Positions 1-5,365 of a stretch of DNA of 5,365 nt are shown one piece after another. The first letter of the stretch is position 1; each line of letters opens with the position of its first letter. The position numbers were made by a program, and so were the translations under genes. Source of the DNA: Candidatus Saccharimonadota bacterium (lineage in GTDB: Bacteria; Patescibacteria; Saccharimonadia; Saccharimonadales; Nanosyncoccaceae); assembly GCA_017429465.1 (NCBI GenBank), contig JAFROU010000022.1:1-5365 (forward strand), read 5' to 3'. Below the pieces are notes generated by a model, which was not told the origin of the DNA, made no database searches, and was given only the letters and a program-made list of their open reading frames with translations.

Positions 1-399
1 CTGTATGAGGTTGGCGCCGAGCTTCAGGCTGAGATTGAGAAAGAGCTTTTTGCTGAGCGCTATGAATTTAATACTATTGGCGATGTTGAGCAATATGTGA
101 ATCAGATTTTTACTTTTCTTAGGCAGCAAGAGAGTGTCTATCGCCAGCTTCTATCTAGCGATGCGCCAACGGCCTTCCTGAGCCAGCTTGAAAGCGATAT
201 GACGCAACGCGTTTTTTCAATTATGCGCGAAAAAGGCATCGAGGACAAAAACGCCGAGTTCGAGCTTTTAATTCTTACGAGCGGCACTTTCGCCATTTTG
301 CGTAAATATTACCGCAACGAAGTCTCTGTAACACTCGAAGATATCCATGACTACCTTAGCCATAAGCTTCGAATAATGTTTGAACGATATGTCAAATAA
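1..399 (+). CDS. TetR/AcrR-type transcriptional regulator, C-terminal part (5' truncated by window edge)
   Basis: The reading frame is open from the first base and ends at TAA 397-399, so 132 residues of a longer gene are visible. A GTG at 97 could be taken as a start, but the frame continues upstream with protein-like sequence (LYEVGAELQAEIEKELFAER), so the real start lies outside the window. The visible part is all-helical and lacks a helix-turn-helix. It resembles the C-terminal ligand-binding/dimerisation half of TetR-family regulators: a helix with 'FLRQQESVYRQLLSS', then a Phe-rich helix, a hydrophobic helix (ELLILTSGTFAILRKYYRNE) and a final amphipathic helix ending in FERYVK. In this family the missing N-terminus binds DNA and this domain senses a small molecule. 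No terminator is visible after the stop. It is co-directional with the ABC operon 378 bp downstream, but nothing shows that it regulates that operon. The family call rests on fold-like pattern only, and another helical protein is possible. Confidence 0.55.
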   Translation: MYEVGAELQAEIEKELFAERYEFNTIGDVEQYVNQIFTFLRQQESVYRQLLSSDAPTAFLSQLESDMTQRVFSIMREKGIEDKNAEFELLILTSGTFAILRKYYRNEVSVTLEDIHDYLSHKLRIMFERYVK

Positions 400-463
400 T
401 CTAATCGCTGGCGTCCACGTCTAATGCAATGCTAACTTTGTAATCCAGGTATTTTTAGTTACT

Positions 464-472
464 ATTATACCA
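464..472 (-). promoter_or_regulatory. Possible minus-strand extended -10 promoter element
   Basis: Read on the minus strand this is TGGTATAAT, a perfect extended -10 (TGn plus TATAAT). The 11-mer tattataccat (463-473, plus strand) recurs exactly at 3602-3612, where the same element sits correctly placed upstream of ndk. Transcription from here would run leftward from about 457, antisense to the 3' end of the regulator gene, and no ORF follows it. No convincing -35 is visible. It could be an antisense or non-coding RNA promoter, a relic of a lost gene, or chance in AT-rich DNA. Confidence 0.3.
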
Positions 473-510
473 TTGACATTGTATTTCTTTTATTTTCTTC
501 ATTGTCATTG

Positions 511-554
511 TTTTAAGCCACTGTGGTCCCAATAAAAGCCACATGGGCTTAAAA
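511..554. repeat. Imperfect inverted repeat (16-nt arms, 12-nt loop)
   Basis: The left arm 511-526 (ttttaagccactgtgg) pairs with the right arm 539-554 (ccacatgggcttaaaa) at 14 of 16 positions. The only mismatches are a central 2x2 internal loop (520-521 against 544-545). The loop is tcccaataaaag. No T-tract follows the stem on either strand, so it does not look like an intrinsic terminator. It lies between the regulator fragment and the GC-rich island. It could be a structured RNA element, a protein-binding dyad or the end of a degraded mobile element, and the sequence alone does not decide. Confidence 0.5.
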
Positions 555-585
555 GTTCGAATCTCTTTGCCTGTATATTTATACC

Positions 586-726
586 TCAGAACTCGCAAGG
601 CATCAACACCGGGTAGTCTTTCTTAGGTATAACCTTGATCTTCGCCGTGTATTCGGGGTGGTCAATACACCAGTCCACCACCATGCAAAGCCGAGCAACA
701 ATGTCTGGTCGCCGCTCACCATTTTT
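586..726 (-). pseudogene. Possible coding remnant of unknown function (C-terminal fragment)
   Basis: The minus strand is open from just after a TAA at 727-729 down to a TGA at 586-588, about 46 codons. The only ATG in frame is at 682-684 and would give a 32-residue peptide. The composition looks protein-like and soluble, with a stretch reading DWCIDHPEYTAKIKVIPKK, and the codons favour G/C in third position (GTG, GAC, AAG, TAC), unlike neighbouring genes. There is no Shine-Dalgarno sequence before the ATG. The protein-like sequence continues upstream of that ATG, which points to a fragment that has lost its 5' part. I do not recognise a family. The opposite strand is also open here (about 553-756), so coding status is uncertain and a structured RNA is an alternative. 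Confidence 0.3.
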
Positions 727-739
727 TTACTTGTTTTTC

Positions 740-773
740 TTGCATCTCTAGCAAAAAAGTTCTAAACTATAAT
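740..773 (+). promoter_or_regulatory. Promoter of the amino-acid ABC transporter operon
   Basis: A perfect TATAAT lies at 768-773, only 4 bp before the ATG at 778. An alternative weaker pair is TTGCAT (740-745) and TAAACT (763-768) with a 17-bp spacer. Either choice puts the transcription start at or within a few bases of the start codon, so the mRNA would be leaderless or nearly so. No Shine-Dalgarno sequence precedes the ATG, which agrees. The exact -35 is uncertain. Confidence 0.55.
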
Positions 774-777
774 ATAT

Positions 778-2364
778 ATGGGTGAGCATAACCACGATGC
801 TATAAAGAGGAAGCGCGTCAAAAAACCAATTAGACCTGGTAAGATTCTTCTCGCTTTTGTTTGTATAGCAGTCGTGGCTTCAATCTTCTTCCTAAACTTT
901 AATAACAATCATAAAGAAGCCCTTATTGTTCAGACTAACGCCTTTTTTGCGCCTTTCGAATTCTATGATGGTGATTCTATCAAAGGTGTCGACGTCGATA
1001 TTATGAATAAAGTTGCCGATAAAGTCGGCAAAAATGCAAAATTTGTAAACGTTGAGTTCTCTGCCATTATCGATAACGTCGCCAGTGGTAATGTTTGCGA
1101 CGCCGGCGCTGCTGGCATCACTATTACTCCTGAGCGCGCCGCAAAAGTCGACTTTTCGATTCCTTATTATACCTCTGCTCAATATGTCATCTTTCCAAAA
1201 GAACGCGCGCCAGCCAACAATAGTAAATATATAATCTGGGAATCACTCGCCGGTAAAACCATCGGTGTCCAAGGTGATACCACCGGGTGGATTTATGCCG
1301 ATGACGAAATCGCCAACGGATCTCTTAAAAATACTAATACTATTCTCAAGAACTTCGACTCCGCTCAGCTGGCCGCCGATGGTATCAATAGCAATTTCGT
1401 CGACGTCGTCATCATTGATGACGTGGCTGCCGAACTAATCGCCAGCAAAAACCAAGCCTTAGATATCTTACCACTCTATTTCTCCGACCCGGCAGGTGAT
1501 GCACCGGTAGAGGAAGAATATGCCATCGCCGTCGCTAAAGGCAACACTGAACTTCTTGATGCTATTAATAAGACTCTCATGGAAATGATGTCTAATGTCG
1601 ATGAAAATAATATTAACGACATTCAAAACCTAGTACTTAAATACATGGATATTGATCCAGTTTATTCTTCCGGCAACTTCTTTGCCAAAATCGACGAGCT
1701 ATTTAGCACACCAGAATACACTAGTGCGCTTTGGAATGGTTTTCTAACTACCATCCAAATCTCCATCGCTGCCTCCCTCCTAGGCCTCGTCCTTGGTACT
1801 ATCGTCACGCTAGTTGGCATCTCGAAGAAAAACTTCCTTACTACTATTCCAAAATTCATTTGTAACATCTATGTTACAGTCATTCGCGGCACACCAATGG
1901 CATTACAACTTATCATTATGTTCTACGTCATCTTCACTTTCCGTGGTTTTCCAGAAATTATCACCGCCATTCTCGCCTTTGGCATCAACTCCGGTGCTTA
2001 TGTCTCAGAAAACATTCGTGCTGGCATTCTATCGGTCGATAAAGGCCAAACTGAAGCTGGCCTTGCTCTTGGCTTGCCACACCGCACTGTGCTTCGCCGT
2101 GTCGTCTTCCCTCAAGCCATTAAAAACGTCATTCCGGCCATCGGCAACGAACTAATTGCTCTCATTAAGGAAACATCCATTGTTAATATGGTTGGTATGT
2201 ACGACCTCACTATGGCTGCTAAAGTCATTGGTTCTGGCAATAACATGGCAAGTTACCTCGTTCCTATGACCGTAGCTGCTCTCTTCTACCTCGCCATCGT
2301 TTACCTCCTCACATTTGTAGTAAAGTTAATTGAGAAAAGGTTAAGAGCAAGTGATCTCCATTAG
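778..2364 (+). CDS. Polar amino-acid ABC transporter, fused substrate-binding protein and permease
   Basis: This 528-residue protein combines the extracytoplasmic receptor and membrane channel of a polar amino-acid (His/Gln/Arg type) importer. A basic N-terminus (residues 11-22) precedes a hydrophobic anchor (about 23-41). No lipobox is present, since the Cys at 29 follows Val, so the receptor is probably tethered by an uncleaved helix. The binding domain (about 48-290) carries family motifs: [17 protein letters not shown] (119-120, whose Arg normally holds the ligand carboxylate), [16 protein letters not shown] and VIIDD (211-215, amino-group-binding Asp). The permease (about 315-523) shows RGTPMALQL (370-378), [14 protein letters not shown], the ATPase-docking EAA-type loop [12 protein letters not shown] (423-434) and [10 protein letters not shown]. 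An external receptor ahead of the first permease helix fits HisM/GlnP topology. Fusions of this kind occur in GlnP-like systems of Gram-positive bacteria, and the permease would act as a homodimer. The exact substrate cannot be read. ATG 778 is the first in-frame Met and gives the expected inside-positive N-terminus. Confidence 0.93.
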   Translation: MGEHNHDAIKRKRVKKPIRPGKILLAFVCIAVVASIFFLNFNNNHKEALIVQTNAFFAPFEFYDGDSIKGVDVDIMNKVADKVGKNAKFVNVEFSAIIDNVASGNVCDAGAAGITITPERAAKVDFSIPYYTSAQYVIFPKERAPANNSKYIIWESLAGKTIGVQGDTTGWIYADDEIANGSLKNTNTILKNFDSAQLAADGINSNFVDVVIIDDVAAELIASKNQALDILPLYFSDPAGDAPVEEEYAIAVAKGNTELLDAINKTLMEMMSNVDENNINDIQNLVLKYMDIDPVYSSGNFFAKIDELFSTPEYTSALWNGFLTTIQISIAASLLGLVLGTIVTLVGISKKNFLTTIPKFICNIYVTVIRGTPMALQLIIMFYVIFTFRGFPEIITAILAFGINSGAYVSENIRAGILSVDKGQTEAGLALGLPHRTVLRRVVFPQAIKNVIPAIGNELIALIKETSIVNMVGMYDLTMAAKVIGSGNNMASYLVPMTVAALFYLAIVYLLTFVVKLIEKRLRASDLH

Positions 2365-3070
2365 AAATCTTCATAAATACTACCTCAAAAACAAGGTCAT
2401 CAGAGGCCTTTCACTCGAAATTGACAAAGGCGAACGCGTAGTGATTCTTGGCCCATCTGGTTCTGGCAAATCTACTCTCCTCCGCTGCATCAATATGCTT
2501 GAAACGCCAACTAGCGGCGAAATCTATTTTGATGGTGAGCTCGTTACCGAAAAGAATATCGAATCTGTCCGTCAAAAAATGGGCATGGTCTTCCAACATT
2601 TTAACCTTTTTAATAACCTCACGGTCATGGATAATTTAACCTTTGCGCCGGTTGAATTAGGATTAAAAACTAAGCCAGCTGCCGAGAAGAAAGCTCTCGA
2701 GCTACTTCGTCGTTTTGGTCTAAGTGATAAAAAAGATTCCTACCCTTCTCGCCTTTCCGGTGGTCAAAAGCAACGTATTGCAATTATCCGCACCTTAATG
2801 ATGGATCCAGAAGTTATCCTCTTTGATGAGCCGACTTCCGCTCTTGACCCAGAATCAATTGGTGAAGTACGCGACGTCATCCGCGAACTTGCTAAAGAAG
2901 GTATGACCATGGTTATCGTCACTCACGAAATTGGTTTTGCTAAAGAAATTGCTACCCGTGTCTGTTTTGTTAATGAAGGCGTCATTACAGAAGAAGACGC
3001 CCCAAGCGTCTTCTTCGCGCATCCTAAGACCAAACGTCTTAAGGAATTCTTATCTAAAGTTTTGTATTAA
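2351..3070 (+). CDS. Polar amino-acid ABC transporter ATP-binding protein (GlnQ/HisP type)
   Basis: This 239-residue ATPase powers the adjacent permease from the cytoplasmic side. All nucleotide-binding motifs are intact: Walker [10 protein letters not shown] (34-42), Q-loop Gln82 in VFQHFNLF, signature LSGGQ (135-139), Walker B VILFDE with catalytic Glu160, D-loop SALD (163-166) and switch His192. Length and motif spacing are typical of the PAAT family (about 240 residues). The segment after the signature reads [11 protein letters not shown] where the family usually has an ARAL-like sequence, a mild departure. The start is GTG 2351, which yields the canonical beginning [11 protein letters not shown]. 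It overlaps the permease stop by 14 bp, with a weak purine-rich site (agaaaagg, 2333-2340) inside the permease gene, so translation is probably coupled and the two subunits made together. The stop overlaps the convergent ndk stop by 4 bp. The last 80 bp carry two hairpins listed separately. Confidence 0.95.
   Translation: MISIRNLHKYYLKNKVIRGLSLEIDKGERVVILGPSGSGKSTLLRCINMLETPTSGEIYFDGELVTEKNIESVRQKMGMVFQHFNLFNNLTVMDNLTFAPVELGLKTKPAAEKKALELLRRFGLSDKKDSYPSRLSGGQKQRIAIIRTLMMDPEVILFDEPTSALDPESIGEVRDVIRELAKEGMTMVIVTHEIGFAKEIATRVCFVNEGVITEEDAPSVFFAHPKTKRLKEFLSKVLY
2990..3016. repeat. Perfect 11-bp inverted repeat within the ATPase gene
   Basis: The arm gaagaagacgc (2990-3000) and the arm gcgtcttcttc (3006-3016) pair perfectly around a 5-nt loop (cccaa). 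It encodes residues around EEDAPSVFF near the end of the ATPase. No T-tract follows on either strand, so it is not a standard intrinsic terminator. It is followed six bases later by a second, weaker hairpin. Confidence 0.65.
3023..3044. repeat. Second short hairpin near the 3' end of the ATPase gene
   Basis: The arms taagac (3025-3030) and gtctta (3036-3041) pair around a 5-nt loop caaac. After a one-base bulge (3042) the stem extends by cc/gg (3023-3024 with 3043-3044). Together with the stronger repeat at 2990-3016 it forms a tandem pair just before the tail-to-tail junction with ndk. No T-tract follows. Function is unknown, and chance is possible for this shorter one. Confidence 0.4.
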
Positions 3071-3582
3071 CGAGTATATTTTTCGTTAAGATCAGAATAG
3101 TCATAAAGTTCATTGGCGTTAAACCAAAGATCAATCTCAGCCTTAGCCTCTTCTAGACTGCCAGAAGCGTGCACCAAGTTTGGCACACCAGTTCCCTTTG
3201 CATCAGAATAACCAAAGCTCATATGTGAGAAATCACCACGAATTGTGCCCATCTCAGCGGACTTTGGTTCAGTTGGACCAACAATCTTACGTACGAGCGG
3301 TTGAGCTTCTACACCTTCAAGCACCATCGCAATCACTGGACCAGTCATCATATAATCAACGTTATAGCGAAAAGCTTGCTCACCACGTCGGGTAATCATT
3401 TTACCAATATCTTCGTAATGCTTGTGATAGAGCGTTTCATTTGGCATAACCATTTTCATACCAACGATTTTTAAGCCAACACGTTCAAAGCGTTGCACAA
3501 TTTCACCGACAATACCACGTTGCACTGCATCTGGTTTTAACACCACTAGTGTACGTTGAATATAATCTGCTTCTTTTCCCAT
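3067..3582 (-). CDS. ndk: Nucleoside diphosphate kinase with two insertions
   Basis: Ndk transfers the gamma-phosphate of ATP to nucleoside diphosphates through a phosphohistidine, balancing cytoplasmic NTP and dNTP pools. The 171-residue product has the family landmarks: LVVLKPDAV with Lys16, Tyr52, [11 protein letters not shown] (80-90), Arg98 and Thr104 around [18 protein letters not shown] with Arg115, and NLVHASGS with Asn135, catalytic His138 and the supporting Ser140. Typical bacterial Ndk is about 140-150 residues. The extra length comes mainly from about 10 residues after Tyr52 (roughly 56-72), about 10 between Arg115 and Asn135 (canonical spacing 10, here 20) and a slightly longer C-terminus. 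Long Ndk variants exist in other lineages, so I read this as a variant active enzyme, not a broken one. ATG 3580-3582 is preceded by a clear AAGGAG seven bases away. The gene is convergent with the ATPase gene and divergent from the recombinase gene. Confidence 0.95.
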   Translation of the reverse strand: MGKEADYIQRTLVVLKPDAVQRGIVGEIVQRFERVGLKIVGMKMVMPNETLYHKHYEDIGKMITRRGEQAFRYNVDYMMTGPVIAMVLEGVEAQPLVRKIVGPTEPKSAEMGTIRGDFSHMSFGYSDAKGTGVPNLVHASGSLEEAKAEIDLWFNANELYDYSDLNEKYTR

Positions 3583-3589
3583 TTTATTT

Positions 3590-3611
3590 CTCCTTTTCGA
3601 GTATTATACCA
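3590..3611 (-). promoter_or_regulatory. ndk promoter (extended -10) and ribosome binding site
   Basis: On the minus strand TGGTATAAT (3603-3611) is a perfect extended -10, expected to start RNA near 3596. AAGGAG (3590-3595) lies 7 nt before the ATG, giving a leader of only about 14 nt. No strong -35 is visible, which is usual for extended -10 promoters. The same 11-bp core occurs at 463-473. Confidence 0.7.
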
Positions 3612-3651
3612 TATAAACTAAGAATTAAAATCTTAACCATTTCAGAATTGT

Positions 3652-3679
3652 GCGACATTCCCTTCTCTTGTTGTATAAT
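3652..3679 (+). promoter_or_regulatory. Recombinase promoter giving an apparently leaderless mRNA
   Basis: A perfect TATAAT (3674-3679) is preceded at 16 bp by GCGACA (3652-3657), a 4-of-6 match to TTGACA. Six bases (taaagc) separate the -10 from ATG 3686, so transcription would start on or beside the A of the start codon. There is no Shine-Dalgarno sequence. It is arranged divergently with the ndk promoter in the same 103-bp gap. Confidence 0.65.
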
Positions 3680-3685
3680 TAAAGC

Positions 3686-4621
3686 ATGTACGTTTCTGAG
3701 TTAATTAGCGACTTTATTGAGTATCTGGAGGTTGAAAAAGGCAGATCTAAAAAAACTTCCGAAAACTACGACTTGTATCTTGTACGCTTCCTTGAGCTGG
3801 CCGGTGAAGCATTTGAAGAAGGAGATTTTAAACCAGAGCAAATCACTACCGAACTTATCCGTAAATATCGCCTCAAACTCAATCGCTATAAAAGCGTCAA
3901 TGGCGAAAACCTAGACATTATTACCCAAACCTATCACCTTATTGCTCTACGTGGCTTTCTTAAGTATCTAGCTAAACGCGGTATCAAATCTCTTGATCCA
4001 ACGCTCGTTGAGCTTCCTCACATCACCAGAAAGCAGGTTACTTTTCTTCATTACGACGAAGTGGAACGTATTTTGAAAGAAATCCCTACAGACGATGAAA
4101 ACGGCCTGAGGGACCGAGCTATGATAATGCTACTCTTCTCTGGTGGCCTGCGCGTTTCAGAACTTGTCTCCTTAAACCGTGATTCAATCAACCTCCAGCG
4201 CCGCGAATTTATGGTTCGTGGTAAAGGTAATAAAGATCGTCCAATCTTTATTGATGAACCAACCGCTGACAGTATCGACGATTATTTATCTTCTCGCTCT
4301 GATTCCCTTCCAGCACTCTTTCTCAATAACAGTCATAACCAACAAGCCGTTGATACTTCTGGTAATTTTCGCCGCATTTCCGCACGCTCCGTCGAGCGTA
4401 TTGTCCAAAAATACGCCAAGCTAGCCGGCATTACTAAACATGTTTCGCCACATACTCTTCGTCATAGTTTTGCTACCGATCTTTTGATGAATGGCGCCGA
4501 CCTACGCTCAGTACAGGCCCTACTTGGTCATTCCGACGTTTCAACCACACAAATCTACACTCACGTGACCGATCCGCATTTACGTGAAGTCCATGCTAAG
4601 TATCATAGCGAAACTGAATAA
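3686..4621 (+). CDS. Tyrosine recombinase, XerC/XerD type
   Basis: This 311-residue site-specific recombinase cuts and rejoins DNA through a 3'-phosphotyrosine. The N-terminal SAM-like core-binding domain (about 1-105) begins with the Xer-typical pattern FIEYLEVEKGRSKKT. The catalytic domain (about 115-300) has every active-site residue: Arg156 in SGGLRVSEL, Lys180 in VRGKGNKDR, His256 and Arg259 in SPHTLRHSFATDLL, His282 in LLGHSDVSTTQ and the nucleophile Tyr291 in IYTHV. Length (about 300) and motifs match XerC/XerD more closely than phage integrases, which are usually longer with an extra arm-binding domain. The likely job is resolving chromosome dimers at a dif site, possibly as the only Xer protein of the genome. 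I cannot tell XerC from XerD, so no symbol is given, and no dif-like site was recognised here. A mobile-element role cannot be excluded, but no element ends are visible around it. The start is supported by the -10 six bases upstream. Confidence 0.92.
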   Translation: MYVSELISDFIEYLEVEKGRSKKTSENYDLYLVRFLELAGEAFEEGDFKPEQITTELIRKYRLKLNRYKSVNGENLDIITQTYHLIALRGFLKYLAKRGIKSLDPTLVELPHITRKQVTFLHYDEVERILKEIPTDDENGLRDRAMIMLLFSGGLRVSELVSLNRDSINLQRREFMVRGKGNKDRPIFIDEPTADSIDDYLSSRSDSLPALFLNNSHNQQAVDTSGNFRRISARSVERIVQKYAKLAGITKHVSPHTLRHSFATDLLMNGADLRSVQALLGHSDVSTTQIYTHVTDPHLREVHAKYHSETE

Positions 4622-4642
4622 TTTTTTTACGACTGCTGAATC

Positions 4643-4669
4643 AAAAATCCCCTCTTTCGAGGGGATTTT
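4643..4669. terminator. Bidirectional intrinsic terminator
   Basis: The arms aaaatcccctc (4644-4654) and gaggggatttt (4659-4669) form a perfect 11-bp stem with a tttc loop. The A and T runs at the base supply the U-tract in each direction: four T on the plus strand (4666-4669) and five on the minus strand (4643-4647). It sits between the converging recombinase (stop 4621) and prepilin (stop 4689) genes and would serve both. Confidence 0.9.
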
Positions 4670-4688
4670 CTAAATCTACTACACTAGA

Positions 4689-5306
4689 TTAGTTAGCAGC
4701 ACAGTAAGTACCGTTGATTTCGAGCTTGTAGAGAGCTGCGAATTGGCGAGGACCAGTAGATTTAACTGCTTGGTCACCATCACAGGTAGCGTTGACTACG
4801 ATGTGAATATTGTGGTTTTGAGCAGTGTGAGATTGTTCTTCAGATGCAGTACCGGAGAACTTAAGGTTATAGACCTGCGCGTCAGCTCCACAGTTGTCAC
4901 CAGTGTTGGTACCAGCACATTGAACAACCTTCAAGCCATATTGAGTACCATCCGGATCAAGGAAGGCTTGGGAACCAGTCAAAATGTAGTTAGCATAGAA
5001 GCGATACCACTTGTTGGAATGTGAGCGGTATTGTTGAATTGCAGTATTATCGCCAATATCAGCAATACCTGGAACGGTACCAGCCCAAGTTGCATCTGGT
5101 AAAATACCACGGTTGCTAGACTCATAGTTCATGAGAGAAGCGACCAACGTATCTACGTCATCCTTACGTTGAGTATCATAAGTCGTCTTCTGGAGACGTG
5201 GGAAGGCTGTAATTGCCATCAAGAGGATGAGACCCGCGATAGCGAGCACCAACACAACTTCGATGATGGTGAAGCCTTTTTTAAAGTTTCTTTGGTGTTT
5301 TACCAT
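4689..5306 (-). CDS. Type IV pilin-like prepilin
   Basis: This 205-residue protein has a class III (type IV pilin) leader: ten short basic residues, then Gly11 followed by FTIIE. Prepilin peptidase would cut after Gly11 and methylate Phe12, and Glu at mature position 5 is the residue needed for assembly. A hydrophobic helix (about 12-35) anchors and later packs the pilus core, continuing into a charged stretch (TYDTQRKDDVDTL) and a globular domain. Four cysteines (130, 139, 175, 202) could form two disulfides, one of them closing the C-terminal region as in many pilins. The leader and helix resemble pilins I associate with Saccharibacteria, where type IV pili are linked to motility and host-cell contact. 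Whether this is the major or a minor pilin cannot be judged, and no pilus assembly gene is in the window. ATG 5304-5306 is supported by an AAGGA site 8 nt upstream. Confidence 0.9.
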   Translation of the reverse strand: MVKHQRNFKKGFTIIEVVLVLAIAGLILLMAITAFPRLQKTTYDTQRKDDVDTLVASLMNYESSNRGILPDATWAGTVPGIADIGDNTAIQQYRSHSNKWYRFYANYILTGSQAFLDPDGTQYGLKVVQCAGTNTGDNCGADAQVYNLKFSGTASEEQSHTAQNHNIHIVVNATCDGDQAVKSTGPRQFAALYKLEINGTYCAAN

Positions 5307-5314
5307 AAAAATTA

Positions 5315-5341
5315 TCCTTTCTATAAGTGCTTATGATTATA
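5315..5341 (-). promoter_or_regulatory. Prepilin promoter -10 and ribosome binding site
   Basis: On the minus strand TATAAT (5336-5341) would start RNA near 5329. AAGGA (5315-5319, within agaaaggat) lies 8 nt before the ATG. The leader would be about 23 nt. The -35 region falls at the AT-rich window edge and shows no good match. Confidence 0.6.
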
Positions 5342-5365
5342 ATAGAGCATTTTTTAGAAAAAATC

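Larger units (their letters stand above)
400..777. other. 378-bp intergenic region, no confident gene
   Basis: This is the longest non-coding stretch in the window. Composition is uneven: about 28-33% GC over 421-540, about 52% over 601-720 and about 22% over 721-780. It holds an imperfect inverted repeat (511-554), a possible minus-strand coding remnant (586-726), a minus-strand extended -10 motif (464-472), an isolated plus-strand TTGACA at 473-478 with no matching -10, and the promoter of the ABC operon at its right end. I see no recognisable riboswitch, T-box or complete tRNA, and no intrinsic terminator for the upstream gene. Confidence 0.6.

Noticed and set aside
97..399. GTG-started 100-residue ORF as a complete gene
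   Set aside because: The same frame is open and protein-like back to base 1 and no ribosome binding site precedes the GTG, so it is the tail of a longer gene.
473..478. Perfect TTGACA -35 on the plus strand
   Set aside because: No -10-like hexamer lies 16-18 bp downstream (the expected position reads tcttca), so it is probably chance.
536..574. tRNA-like T-arm (ttcgaat at 556-562)
   Set aside because: The T-stem is imperfect, and no anticodon arm, D-arm or matching acceptor strand can be found at the right distances.
892..1182. Minus-strand 96-residue ORF inside the transporter gene
   Set aside because: It is fully contained in a strongly supported coding region on the other strand and its translation has no family features.
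1407..1423. 7-bp inverted repeat cgtcatc/gatgacg in the receptor domain
   Set aside because: It lies in a run of Asp/Val/Ile codons (DVVIIDDV), which creates such symmetry by composition.
1814..2155. Plus-strand 113-residue ORF inside the permease
   Set aside because: It is a shifted-frame shadow of the permease with Ser/Leu-rich, low-complexity translation and no ribosome binding site.
4743..5024. Plus-strand 93-residue ORF opposite the prepilin
   Set aside because: It is a shadow of the prepilin gene, which has clear leader, RBS and terminator.
5349..5364. AT-only dyad attttttagaaaaaat as a terminator for an upstream gene
   Set aside because: It has no G/C pairs in the stem and sits at the window edge, so it cannot be judged.

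Overview
The window most likely comes from a member of Candidatus Saccharibacteria (TM7, Patescibacteria/CPR). Three things suggest this. The prepilin has a helix, cleavage site and following Asp/Gln/Arg-rich stretch of the kind I associate with that phylum. The amino-acid uptake system is compact, with the binding protein fused to the permease. Gene spacing is very tight, with overlapping starts and stops. The assignment is pattern recognition, not a search result. The stop codons seen (TAA, TAG) and intact standard-code frames give no sign of a recoded UGA.

Layout. Positions 1-399 hold the 3' part of a plus-strand gene that looks like the ligand-binding part of a TetR-type regulator. Positions 400-777 have no confident gene. 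They contain a 16-nt imperfect inverted repeat, a GC-rich island (about 52% GC between flanks of 22-33%) with a possible minus-strand coding remnant, and the promoter of the next operon. Positions 778-3070 are a two-gene operon: a fused substrate-binding/permease protein and its ATPase, whose GTG start overlaps the permease stop by 14 bp. Nucleoside diphosphate kinase (3067-3582) lies on the minus strand, tail to tail with the ATPase and overlapping it by 4 bp. A 103-bp divergent region separates ndk from a plus-strand tyrosine recombinase (3686-4621). A bidirectional terminator follows, then a minus-strand type IV prepilin-like protein (4689-5306).

Functionally these are separate modules: amino-acid import (important in lineages thought to lack most amino-acid biosynthesis), nucleotide balancing, site-specific recombination (probably chromosome dimer resolution), and a surface pilin. 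The genes do not form one pathway. I see no CRISPR array, insertion sequence, tRNA or rRNA. I do not find a convincing new multi-gene system. The most notable points are apparently leaderless starts for the ABC operon and the recombinase beside Shine-Dalgarno starts for ndk and the pilin, an Ndk with two insertions around its active site, tandem hairpins inside the 3' end of the ATPase gene where no terminator separates converging transcripts, and the GC-rich remnant at 586-726.
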